In this document: one piece after another, positions 23,679 to 32,038 of the stretch | How the letters are laid out: each line of letters starts with the position of its first letter | Numbering within the stretch: the first letter of the stretch is position 1 | Source of the DNA: Corella eumyota | Lineage: Eukaryota > Chordata > Ascidiacea > Phlebobranchia > Corellidae | NCBI GenBank assembly: GCA_963082875.1 | Contig: OY720103.1 | Location: 7,564,001-7,628,000 of the forward strand | DNA: 64,000 nucleotides | Direction: 5' to 3' | Translations under genes and position numbers: made by a program | Notes under the pieces: model-generated | The model's input: only the letters and a program-made list of their open reading frames with translations | Database searches by the model: none | What the model was told of the DNA's origin: nothing

Positions 23679-25545
23679 CTTAATATCTTTAGATTTTACT
23701 AAGGCTTTCGATTCCATAAACCACAAATACCTAATCGAAACACTTACCAATTTCGGCCTGCCAACTAAATTTGTTAACATCATAGAAAACTTGCACACAG
23801 ACACTTTTTCAACAATATATGTCAACAAGCACCCAACCGAACCAATACCCATATTAAACGGGGTAAGGCAAGGCGACCCGCTAAGCCTACACCTCTTCAC
23901 CCTAGCACTAGAGCCCTTACTACTAACAATTGAACAAAACAATAACATAGCCGGCATGCGCCTATCCGGCCAAAACCCAATAAAAACGGTCGCTTTCGCA
24001 GACGACATAACACTTACCCTGTCAACAGTTAGCTCAGTAACTGCTGCCCTAGATACCCTTCAAAAATTTTACCTTGTCTCAGGCCTTAAATTAAACCCGA
24101 ACAAAACCGAAGCTCTTTCAACCGTACACACCAAAGCAGATACTTACCTCCCACAAAACATAACATGGACCTCAGAATATATAAAGCCACTCAATATACC
24201 AATCGGAAAAAATAAATACATTACAGAACACTGGAACCAACTCATAACTAAAATACAAAAACAATAACTAGAAAAAATATTTTCTACTCTAGACCATAAA
24301 GCCGTATTAACAACAACCAAATTATTGTCATTATTAAATATCACAGCCACAGTATACCCCACCCCTAAAAACATACTCGATAATTTTAAAAATATAATAA
24401 TACTGTACGCATTTGGCAACACCCCAACAAATTTAACAGTCGAAACTCTGGCCCTGAAACGGGAAAACGGTGGCTATGGTTTCCCAAACCCCACACTATA
24501 TACCGACCTGTTCTACCTTAAACCAATCATATCATACCTCAAATATCGATTCGAAATTAAACCCCCGACAATACAAGACCACCTGGTCGAATACAATATA
24601 GGCCTATCAATATCAAGAATCTGCCAAATTTCAGCACTTAACAACACCCCACACATAGACCAGATACCTACCACTTACCATCACTACCTGGACATTATAA
24701 ATAAATACAACCTTAACACAAAACAATTACTTACTGGATCCACGCCAAAACTTTACACACTTCTAAATCAACCTAAAAACCCTAATTTAACAGCTAACAC
24801 ACCATGGGAAAATATACACAGCAATATATTACCAAACCACACTAAAACATTTAATTACAAACTAATATACAATATATTACCATTAAAATCTAAATTTTTA
24901 CACAACACCTTTGACCACAAGTCATCTTGTGTCCTATGCAGCTCCGTCGGGTTTGAAAATTCATTTCATCTCTTTCATTCTTGCCCCCAAGTCTATCCTT
25001 TACTTACTTTTGTTAATAACTGTTTTTCTCTACTATCTGGAAAAAACTACAATATTTTTGAAAATACCGACCACATAAACCTCACTCCTCCTTCTAACTT
25101 ACCAATTCTTTACCTTGATCACTATATCCTTCTTATCTCTACTTTGCATCAAAAAATATGGCAATTGCGAAACAAAATTCTACATGAAAACAAAATCTTT
25201 TCTATCAAGTCTTTTCTGTCAACTTTCCTTCTTTCACTTAAATCAAGACTATACTATGAGAGCAAAAGGTAGCACCAATTAACATCACATCGATCAGTGA
25301 GGTCGTCAAATATGTACAATATACATATCATAAACCAATTACATAATTACTGTGTTCAATATCAAAATCATATTTCTATTTAGTATAATAAAACCCCATG
25401 CACAAAAATATTTAAATAATTGTAACTGAAATATAAGAACATTTTTAAATCTATAACAAGATTATTCGTTTATTTTATTCTCGCTCAACTAATAAACTTT
25501 TTCCTTTTTTTTTCGTTTCTACTGTTACTGTTTATTTTTACGTGT
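23679..25545 (+). mobile_element. 5'-truncated LINE, L1/Tx1-like
   Basis: LINE sequence begins abruptly at ~23679, directly after a retroelement LTR fragment, as expected for a 5'-truncated insertion. It carries the RT and C-terminal region of ORF2, then ~270 bp of AT-rich 3' sequence (25273-25545) with polyadenylation-like AATAAA motifs. The exact 3' end and target-site duplication cannot be fixed, because parvovirus-like DNA follows almost at once. Confidence 0.8.
23680..25272 (+). pseudogene. LINE ORF2 fragment: reverse transcriptase and C-terminal zinc knuckle
   Basis: One frame runs the whole length, with a single in-frame TAA at 24265. RT motifs are in order: LDFTKAFDSINH (A), NGVRQGDPLS and LALEPLL (B), AFADDI (C, catalytic Asp pair) and GLKLNPNKTEAL (D). 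The long second part ends with a cysteine-histidine knuckle, CVLCSSVGFENSFHLFHSC, near residue 200 of the 24325-25272 segment. The RQGDPLS...LALEPLL wording and the knuckle fit the L1/Tx1 group. The endonuclease domain is missing through 5' truncation. The product would target its own RNA for reverse transcription; this copy is dead. Confidence 0.85.
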
Positions 25546-25548
25546 ATT

Positions 25549-27250
25549 TTGCATTATTTTTTATTAGAGTATGTTTATATGCTAATAAAACAAAAAATAA
25601 GAGAAGACGATTATCAAAAACAACTCCAGTTCTACGAACTCCTACAACTATGGGGAAGCGGGTGTGAACATGACGACCGACACCTCGTTCCGAGCCAGAA
25701 AATGGTGCTTCACCGTGGAGTCTGGCTCGGAGGGGGTGTATCAGACGCCGACAGCTTATGTCGTAGTCGGCCCGAGAGAGGGGGGATCTGCCGGTGTGAG
25801 GCCCCACAACCATGGCGTGCTTTGGAGAAAGAAGCAAGAGGGCCTCACTCCGGCAATCCGGAAGAAAACCGTAGTGGAGATGCTAAGGTCTCTTGGGATG
25901 GTGATAACCTTCAGTGGACCCGTGAAGACGCTTGAGGATTGGATAAAGTACATGTACAAATCCAATCCTCAAGCAATGCCCGACATATTTAGCAAAGAGT
26001 TAAGCAACAACAACAAGGGCAAGGGACTCAAATCCAATGAACAAACTGCCAAACGTGTAGCCGCGAAGTTCGACTCGAAACCTGCTGTAAACGCCTTCAA
26101 ACAAGCCCTTTTCGCGGAGGACTTTACCTTCCCGGAAACCTTCGTGAAGAGGGCTTACGGCATGGTAACATGGGGATCCTCAAAATCCAAGATGGGGAAA
26201 GCCTTCCAAGGGATGAAATCTAAGGCAACGAACTGGACGACGAAGGATGCCACGGCGATCATCAATAACGTGATAAGCCAAGCCAAAAACATTCAAAACA
26301 ATGGGGAAAAGCTCTCAAACTTCGAGCTGAAACTGTCTCTCGTTGGGGCCGCGTTAGAGATGCGCGACCCCAACGAGGACGGGATTAGGCTATCACAGCA
26401 TTTTATGCTCCATGGTGCCGCTGGGAAGGGGAAGACGATGATAGGAGCCATCCTCTTCCCAACGGAATACGCGTCGACGTTAACGAACGACTCCGCCGGC
26501 GTTGGTCAGATGTCGCTTCGTTTGAAGCACAAAATGATCAAAATCGACGACGCCGGTGGGTCATTTTTCAACAACGACCAGTTAACGTCGGCCGTAAAAT
26601 TTATGTACCACAATTCGTGGTCGGCCAAGGTCCACGGGGATCGACAAGATAATGCGGCAACTTGCGCATTTATCACGACCAACTGCAAGAACCCTGTGGA
26701 ACGCTTGGCCGGAATGGGAGACATCGGACCTATAAAACGTAGATTCACCGAAGCAGAATGTGGCCAAGAGGCAGTACTAGAACCACCAGCCAAAAAGTAC
26801 AAATTGACAACCAAAATTAGCGATGACGTGGTCTGCGAGCTTGCGAAAGAGGTAGAAGACCAACTAGAAAAAAAATAACGTATCTCAGCCAACCTAACCG
26901 AGCTCGCAGACTACGTCATGGCCTTCAATAAAAGCCTGGCGACAACAAGCGACGATGAGGAAGAAAAAGAACCAATAAAACCACAAAGTCCTAAAGGGAA
27001 AAGGCCAGTGTATGAGAGAGCTCCTCCGAAGACGAAGTCGAATTCATCGGCAAAAAAGCAAAAATTATAACCGACACCGGCACATCGTTTTCCATGGCTG
27101 ATAAACTAGAGCCAGCCGGCCAAGTCGTACAAGCATTGGCTGGGTGTCCAAACCACCCAAATAGCGACGCCCAGTGCATGTGCGAAGAAGATCTAGCAGA
27201 TTGGATCATACCTTCATCGATAGAGTTCGATGGAGCAGCCACCTGCCTAT
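25549..27250 (+). pseudogene. rep: parvovirus-like Rep, fossil 1A
   Basis: Replication initiator. The N-terminal part has ARKWCFTV, PHNHGVLWRK (HUH-like metal-binding motif) and WIKYMYK (tyrosine motif), resembling HUH nucleases of parvo- and CRESS viruses. The centre is a superfamily 3 helicase: Walker A HGAAGKGKTMIG, Walker B KMIKIDDAGG, motif C CAFITTNC and an arginine-rich PIKRRF. The C-terminal tail is acidic with a cysteine-rich patch. In the family such a protein nicks and unwinds the hairpin ends. The main open part is 25664-26878. Fossil, about two or three breaks. Confidence 0.85.
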
Positions 27251-27370
27251 GAAGATGATGGCAACAAAAAAGACTTGCTGTTATACAGCCTCATTATAAA
27301 CTCTTTATTTTTCTTAGTTAGTATTGTGTTAAATTTATTTGTGTTACTCGAAATAATAAAAAAATGTTAA
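27230..27370 (+). CDS. small membrane-protein ORF with PPAY motif, fossil 1A
   Basis: 46 codons, start ATG at 27230, overlapping the 3' end of rep in another frame. Begins MEQPPAYED (PPxY, a WW-domain or NEDD4-ligase docking motif), then KKDLLLYSLIINS and one hydrophobic segment LFFLVSIVLNLFVLL, ending EIIKKC. Same length, same start and same stop as the copy at 32016-32156, with 33 of 46 residues equal and 13 silent codon differences. Likely role, by inference: membrane anchoring and recruitment of host ubiquitin ligase or ESCRT for entry or exit. No similar known protein comes to mind. Confidence 0.75.
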   Translation: MEQPPAYEDDGNKKDLLLYSLIINSLFFLVSIVLNLFVLLEIIKKC

Positions 27371-27548
27371 ACCAAAAATATACAAAAGAGATAATTGTGA
27401 CTGACATCACTAAATAAAGTCAAAAAAAAAAGAGAAGTCAGCCAGCCAAAGGACATAACCTAACCCAACATGTCCTAAAAAGAGAGAGGAGCGGGAAAAA
27501 AGGAGCCAAAAGAAGAGAAGTGAAAAAAAAAGAAGAAAAAAAAGAGAA

Positions 27549-27556
27549 TGACGTCA
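27549..27556. promoter_or_regulatory. TGACGTCA (CRE/ATF-type palindrome), fossil 1A
   Basis: Perfect CRE palindrome within a block (GAGAATGACGTCATCA) that is also present at the same place in copy 2 (32306). A binding site for CREB/ATF-type factors is possible; chance cannot be excluded, but the site is kept while its surroundings differ. Confidence 0.45.
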
Positions 27557-27582
27557 TCATATATCGACTGGTTTATTGACTT

Positions 27583-27948
27583 GACAACTGTCTTCTTGCG
27601 GATAGCTGGAGTGAGCCCCTCTTGATTCTTCCGCCAGAGCAGACCATGGTGGTGACTGCCCACTCCAGCTATCCCGCCTTCCTGTGGTCCGACCACTATC
27701 GTACACGTAGGCGTTTGATAAACTCCTTCCGAGCCATTCGTGGTTGTGAAGCACCACTTGCGGGCTCGGAAGGAGTTGTCCGCTTCCATGTTCGCACCAT
27801 TCGCCCCATATTCGTATAAGTTCACTTCGGGTGAGAGCTTTCTTGAATTCATCTTCAATTCTTGTTGTGTCTTTTTCCAGAAGTTATTGATTATATTGTC
27901 GATTAGCGAGACCTTTATATTGGCAGTTGCCATCTCCCTTTTTCTCAT
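27583..27948 (-). pseudogene. rep: Rep N-terminal region, fossil 1B
   Basis: Starts MRKREMATANIKVS at 27948. The HUH part follows: FRARKWCFTTTNGSEGVYQ, GSHHHGLLWRK and TPAIRKKTVV. The HxH-G motif is kept as in the other copies (PHNHG). The helicase part is not present here. The start agrees with the MRRREM start at 30272 in copy 2, and both follow a CCAAT-containing upstream region, which supports this as the true rep start. Confidence 0.8.
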
Positions 27949-28052
27949 CGAACTAATTTAGAATCTATTCTCATTGGTTAATAAACACGCGCCTTTTTTC
28001 TTTTTTTGTGATTGGTTTATTAAAAATATAAAGTCGAACCAAAACGAACTGA

Positions 28053-28094
28053 CTTGGCGCGTCAAAATAAATAGGAAATAAAAGGCGCGCCAAG
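28053..28094. promoter_or_regulatory. CTTGGCGCG stem-loop between capsid and rep, fossil 1B
   Basis: CTTGGCGCG (28053-28061) and CGCGCCAAG (28086-28094) form a 9-bp stem with an A/T-rich loop. The equivalent stem with a different loop is at 30126-30165 in copy 2. Stem kept and loop changed suggests a selected structure. Possible roles are transcription end, promoter or Rep-binding site; unknown. Confidence 0.6.
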
Positions 28095-28105
28095 CCAACA
28101 AAAAA

Positions 28106-28726
28106 TTAACGGTGCCGCGCAAATTCTAATTCCACGGTTGTGATGTATGGGATACTCATAAGGTTGTCGGCTTTGCTTCCTTCACCCGTGTACTTTGCAT
28201 GCATGAGGTCCTTTTTTATCGTGTCGGTGTATACATGCATCTGCGTGATCATGCCTTTACTGATTGGCTCTGTACTCTCGTTTATGTCCCACCATGGTGA
28301 TGCATCTAATGGTGTTACTGTTGTGTTGGTCGAATATGCCGTTCCTGCTGCATCTAGGCCCGTTGTTTGCTTGTCTTTTTGTATCATCTTTATCGGAATA
28401 TCATTGAAATCATCGCCGAGTTCGTAACGTTTAGTACTGTTGTTTGTGATTAAGGGCTCTTCGTCGCAGGCAGTGATCCAATGAGATACGTTTGTTTGGT
28501 GTCCTATATCGAATGAGCGCTTGTACATTATCGAATCCGTATCCCAGGCTACGTCTATGAATACCCTCGGTTTGATGGCTCCGTCGGCTGTTATTCGATT
28601 CATGGCTGTTATCGGCCATAATGTGATGTGCCAATTCTTCACCCTATACATATCGTAGTCCGCCATATCTGCTTTCACAGAGGATGATGTTCCGCTGATT
28701 GAGTGCCTTATTTGCGTCACTGACAC
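28106..28726 (-). pseudogene. short capsid protein, fossil 1B (partial)
   Basis: 206 codons open. Motifs shared with copy 2: YDMYRVKNW, MNRITADGAIKPRV, DVAWD, YKRSFDIGHQT, HWITACDEEPLIT, MIQKD, TQMHVYTDTIKK; it ends SIPYITTVELEFARHR. I call it capsid because it lies just before rep, where copy 2 has it downstream of the VP1u/PLA2 gene, and because it is beta-strand-like and conserved. I do not recognise a named capsid family. At ~220 residues it is much shorter than usual parvovirus VP2 (~500 or more), closer to CRESS-virus capsids. Confidence 0.6.
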
Positions 28727-28732
28727 TCGACA

Positions 28733-28785
28733 CTGACTCTACTATAGTACATAAAGGGTTAGGTTATGTACTATAGTAGAGTCAG
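28733..28785. repeat. left terminal hairpin of parvovirus-like copy 2
   Basis: A perfect 21-bp palindromic stem (28733-28753 with 28765-28785, outer end CTGACTCTAC) and an 11-nt loop AAGGGTTAGGT. The right end (33107-33159) has the same stem. Parvovirus genomes end in hairpins that prime replication and are nicked by Rep, so this is the expected telomere-like end. Confidence 0.9.
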
Positions 28786-28867
28786 ACGTGAGCGAAACGA
28801 CCGGCTGGCGCGCAAAAATCTTACGGGAAATTAGTGATGCCATGCCGGTAAACAAGACAAGGGCCCA

Positions 28868-28873
28868 TATAAA
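28868..28873 (+). promoter_or_regulatory. TATA box next to the left PLA2 start
   Basis: TATAAA ends 2 nt before the ATG of the PLA2 ORF. Transcription normally starts 25-35 nt downstream, which would lie inside that ORF. The first ATG after that is at 28991, the start of the overlapping membrane ORF. The right copy has the same arrangement (33019-33025). Confidence 0.7.
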
Positions 28874-28875
28874 GA

Positions 28876-29349
28876 ATGCCGCCACCGGAGAAGCGACAGA
28901 AAGTAACAGGAGAGTTAGGAGGTTGGACTATACCAGGATACCCACATTGCGGACCGTTTAATCAACCTGGCACAGCAGAATCAGAGTTAGATGCAGCCTG
29001 CAAACAACACGACGCTGAATATAATCGACTTGGTCCAGCGGCTTACTACACTCACAACTCGGCAGACGAGCAATTTATTCACAATACAGATAATATCCCT
29101 GGCGCTGTTAGCGCTTTTGCTAATACTGTCTTTCGGGCAAAACGTTTACTTGCTCCATCAGCTGCAAAAGAGGGAACGAGCCTTTCTTGGGGAGCGAAGA
29201 AACGCATCAACAAATACAAGAAGGCGAGGTACGAGCGGGACGCCCAATCAGTGGGGCTTGATTCAGACGGGTTGAGACAGTTAAGCATTTCCGAACAGTA
29301 TGAAAAGAGCCATGCAAGCAGACAGTACGGAGGACGAGCCAGTCAATAA
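28876..29349 (+). CDS. VP1u-type phospholipase A2 protein, left end of copy 2
   Basis: 157 codons, open. Starts MPPPEKRQKV, like the basic start of parvovirus VP1. The PLA2 core follows: PGYPHCGPFN (calcium loop), then LDAACKQHDAEYNRLG with the catalytic HD pair, then SADEQFIHNT and VFRAKRLLAP, in the order seen in VP1 unique regions of vertebrate parvoviruses. In the family this enzyme is exposed during entry and opens the endosomal membrane. Between the left and right copies an 18-codon stretch at the calcium loop has ten changed codons, all silent. It overlaps a membrane ORF at 28991-29275. In parvoviruses this domain is part of the capsid protein, here perhaps by splicing; unproven. Confidence 0.88.
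   Translation: MPPPEKRQKVTGELGGWTIPGYPHCGPFNQPGTAESELDAACKQHDAEYNRLGPAAYYTHNSADEQFIHNTDNIPGAVSAFANTVFRAKRLLAPSAAKEGTSLSWGAKKRINKYKKARYERDAQSVGLDSDGLRQLSISEQYEKSHASRQYGGRASQ
28991..29275 (+). CDS. overlapping small membrane-protein ORF inside the PLA2 gene (left)
   Basis: 94 codons in a different frame of the PLA2 gene. Start MQPANNTTLNIIDLV with an N-T-T glycosylation site, then one hydrophobic segment NLFTIQIISLALLALLL, then FGQNVYLLHQLQK, then a basic tail (TNTRRRGTSG). The right copy (32615-32902) has the same start, site, segment and tail. Over 32 codons of the membrane segment the two copies differ at 19 bases: 11 at third positions of this frame and only 3 at third positions of the PLA2 frame. 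Selection therefore acted mainly on this ORF here. Compare the unrelated MAAP and SAT proteins of parvoviruses, also encoded in overlapping frames. Confidence 0.82.
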   Translation: MQPANNTTLNIIDLVQRLTTLTTRQTSNLFTIQIISLALLALLLILSFGQNVYLLHQLQKRERAFLGERRNASTNTRRRGTSGTPNQWGLIQTG

Positions 29350-29442
29350 AATGGCAGCAACTGAAGACACACCGACAACGGACAAACAGTAGCAAGCACT
29401 ATAAAAAATTGTATAGTCAGCAGTGCGGTTCAAACGCGTCAA

Positions 29443-30118
29443 ATGGAAGTGGGAAACAACCACAGCAACAGTCATACGGGAAACCGATGGAGATTCTATA
29501 CTCCCGGAGGACAAACCAGGCACGACATAACCGGAAATAACTCAGTAAAAACCGACATAAATGGTTACGACATGTACCGAATAAAAAATTGGAATCTAAA
29601 TCTATGGCCTATTATGGCAATGAACCGGATCACAGCAGATGGGGCAATCAAACCCCGGGTATACCTCGACGTGGCATGGGACAACGACCAAATGTTGTAC
29701 AAGAGGTCATTCGATATCGGGCACCAGACAATAACAACACACTGGATAACAGCCTGTGACGAGGAACCCCTAATCACAAACAGCTCAATGAAAAGATACG
29801 AAATAGGGGACGATTTTAACAACATACCACTAAAGATGATACAAAAAGACACCCATACCACGGGAATGAATGATGCAGGAACAGGATGGACAGGGAATGT
29901 TACAGTACAACCAATGGATACCACCCCGTGGTATGACGTATCAACCTTAACAAATCCTATATGCAAAGCGATGGTCACACAAATGCACGTATACACCGAC
30001 ACAATAAAGAAAAGACCTATTACATGCAAAACATACAGCAGCAACAACAAAAGCAGACAACCTTATGAGTATACCATACATCACAACCGTGGAATTAGAA
30101 TTTGCAAGACATCGTTAA
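29443..30118 (+). pseudogene. short capsid protein, copy 2
   Basis: Starts MEVGNNHSNSHTGNRW. It shares with fossil 1B the blocks YDMYRIKNW, MNRITADGAIKPRV, YKRSFDIGHQT, HWITACDEEPLIT and TQMHVYTDTIKK, and ends in the same VELEFARHR. It lies ~90 bp after the PLA2 ORF and ~150 bp before rep, all on one strand. The length (~225 residues) is short for a parvovirus VP. The assignment as capsid is by position and conservation, not by a recognised fold. About one break. Confidence 0.6.
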
Positions 30119-30125
30119 ATTTTGA

Positions 30126-30165
30126 CTTGGCGCGTTTTTTTTGTTTAAGTTTTTTACGCGCCAAG
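30126..30165. promoter_or_regulatory. CTTGGCGCGT stem-loop between capsid and rep, copy 2
   Basis: CTTGGCGCGT (30126-30135) pairs with ACGCGCCAAG (30156-30165) around a T-rich 20-nt loop. It lies 8 nt after the capsid stop. Conserved in position and stem with 28053-28094. AATAAA motifs follow near 30207. Confidence 0.6.
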
Positions 30166-30271
30166 CCAGTGTTTCGTTTTGGTTCGACTGTTATCGTTTT
30201 AAACCAATAAAAAATAAAAGAAAAAAGAGGTGTGTTAATAAGCCAATAGGAATAAATTCTAAATTAGTTCG

Positions 30272-32038
30272 ATGAGAAGAAGGGAGATGTCTGTAGCGCA
30301 TATAAAGGCCGCAGATATATCACTAATCATACAAAATTTGTGGAAAAGAGATATAAACAAGACAAAGTGCGAAGATGACTACCAACAACAATTACAATTC
30401 AACGAGCTGCTCGAACTATGGGGAAGTCGGCGTCAACATGACATCGGACACCGCCTTCCGAGCCAGAAAATGGTGTTTCACTGTGGACGATGGCTCGGAG
30501 GGGGTGTTTCAGACGCCGACGACCTATGTGGTTGTAGGACCAAGAGAGGGGGGAGCTGCCGGTGTGAGGCCCCACAACCATGGCGTACTCTGGCGCAAGA
30601 AGCAAGAGGGCCTCACGCCGGCCATCCGCAAGAAGACCGTGGTGGAGCTATTAAGGTTGCTTGGCATGGTCCTCAGTTTCAGTGGTCCAGTCAAGGTGCT
30701 TGAGGATTGGATCAAATATATGTACAAGCCATGCCCGATATTCTCTCTAAAGAACTCTCCAACAACAAGGGGAAGGGCCTAAAAAGCTATGAGACAACTG
30801 CAAAACGACGAGTTGCTGCCACCTTCGACAGTAAACCTGCCGTCAACGCGTTCAAACAAGCCCTCTTCGCGGAGGACTTTACCTTTCCAGAGACCTTCGT
30901 GAAGAGGGCGTACGGCATGGTTACCTGGGGGAAGACAACATCAAAGATGGGCAAAGCCTTTGCAGGCATGAAAAGTAAGGCAACCAATTGGACGACAAAA
31001 GATGCAACAACGATCATCAACAACGTTATCAGCCAGGCGAAAAACATCCGCAACAATGGCGAAAAACTGTCCAACTTCGAACTTAAGCTATCTCTCGTTG
31101 GGGCCGCGTTAGAGATTCGCGACCCCAACGAGGATGGCATAAGATTAAGCCAACACTTCATGCTCCATGGGGCGGCCGGAAAAGGCAAAACGATGATAGG
31201 AGCCATACTCTTCCCTACGGAGTACGCTAGTACCCTGACGAACGATTCTGCCGGCGTCGGACAAATGTCATTACGACTAAAACACAAAATGATCAAAATT
31301 GACGACGCCGGAGGATCGTTCTTTAATAACGACCAACTTACATCTGCTGTTAAGTTTATGTACCATAACTCATGGTCGGCCAAGGTCCACGGGGATCGAC
31401 AGGATAACGCAGCAACCTGTGCGTTTATTACAACCAACTGCAGAAACCCCGTGGAACGATTGGCCGGCATGGGTGATGTGGGACCCATCAAACGCCGCTT
31501 CACCGAGGCCGAATGGGGACAAGAGGCCGTGCTAGAGCCACCCAAAAAAAATTACAAGCTTACAACCAAAGTCAGTGACGACGTAGTCTGCGAGCTAGCG
31601 AGAGAGGTCGAAGAACAAATAGAGAAAAAAGAGAGAATCTCGGCAAATCTCACAGAGCTCGCGGACTACGTCATGGCGTTCAACAAAAGTCTCGCATCAA
31701 ATAGCGATTCAGAGGAAGAAAAAGAAGACTTGCCAAAAAAACCAGCAAGTCCAAAAAGAAAACGACCAGTGTACGACGAGAGTTCTAGCGACGACGACGT
31801 TGAATTTCTGGGGAAAAAAGCAAAAGTAACAATCCAGACCGACACTGACACGACAATTTCTGTCAGCGAAAAACTAGAGCCAGCCGGCCAAGCACTACTT
31901 GGATGTCCCAAGTGCCCTGCTACAGATGCACAGTGCTTGTGTTTCGTGGATGACATAATAGACGAAAACTTAGAAGATTGGGTAATCCCTTCCTCAATAG
32001 GATTCGACGTGCCCGATGGACCGTCCACCTCCATATGA
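30272..32038 (+). pseudogene. rep: parvovirus-like Rep, copy 2
   Basis: The start region MRRREMSVAHIKAA matches fossil 1B. HUH part: ARKWCFTV, PHNHGVLWRKK, WIKYMYK. SF3 helicase part: HGAAGKGKTMIG, KMIKIDDAGGSFFNNDQLTS, CAFITTNC, PIKRRFTEAE. The tail has an acidic serine stretch, a nuclear-signal-like SPKRKRP and a cysteine cluster GCPKCPATDAQCLC, ending GPSTSI. The SF3 layout is compact, with the lysine of Walker A about 160 residues into the 30707-32038 part. About 90 percent like 1A. Expected nuclear; nicks hairpin ends and unwinds DNA in the family. Close to whole, about one or two breaks. Confidence 0.87.

Larger units (their letters stand above)
25549..27582 (+). mobile_element. parvovirus-like fossil 1A (rep half plus 3' region)
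   Basis: Partial endogenous copy holding the rep gene, the small PPxY membrane ORF and the 3' region with a TGACGTCA site. Its base composition is clearly less AT-rich than the flanks. It resembles the same part of copy 2 closely at protein level while the DNA differs at many synonymous sites, so the two lineages diverged while replicating. It is broken, with about two or three breaks, and it lacks capsid genes and terminal hairpins. Relatively young. Confidence 0.85.
27583..28732 (-). mobile_element. parvovirus-like fossil 1B (capsid and rep start), minus strand
   Basis: Read on the minus strand it runs capsid gene (28726-28106), stem-loop (28094-28053), then rep start (27948-27583). This is the same order as 29.5-30.7 kb of copy 2 but clearly diverged (about 70-75 percent at protein level by eye), so it is a distinct lineage. 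It abuts 1A at ~27582 and the left hairpin of copy 2 at 28733 with no host DNA visible between them. Partial copy; the parts present look nearly unbroken. Confidence 0.82.

Noticed and set aside
30272-30703. A second open frame across the Rep N-terminal region (also 25549-25935) as a densovirus NS2-like gene
   Set aside because: Over the HUH part the differences between copies fall mainly at third positions of the Rep frame, so the constraint is on Rep. Its first part might be a leader ORF or exon, but the window does not settle that.
30787-31545. Long minus-strand ORF opposite rep (252 codons), and similar ones at 26506-26892 and 29565-30050
   Set aside because: Antisense shadows of rep and capsid; no start context, motif or independent conservation.
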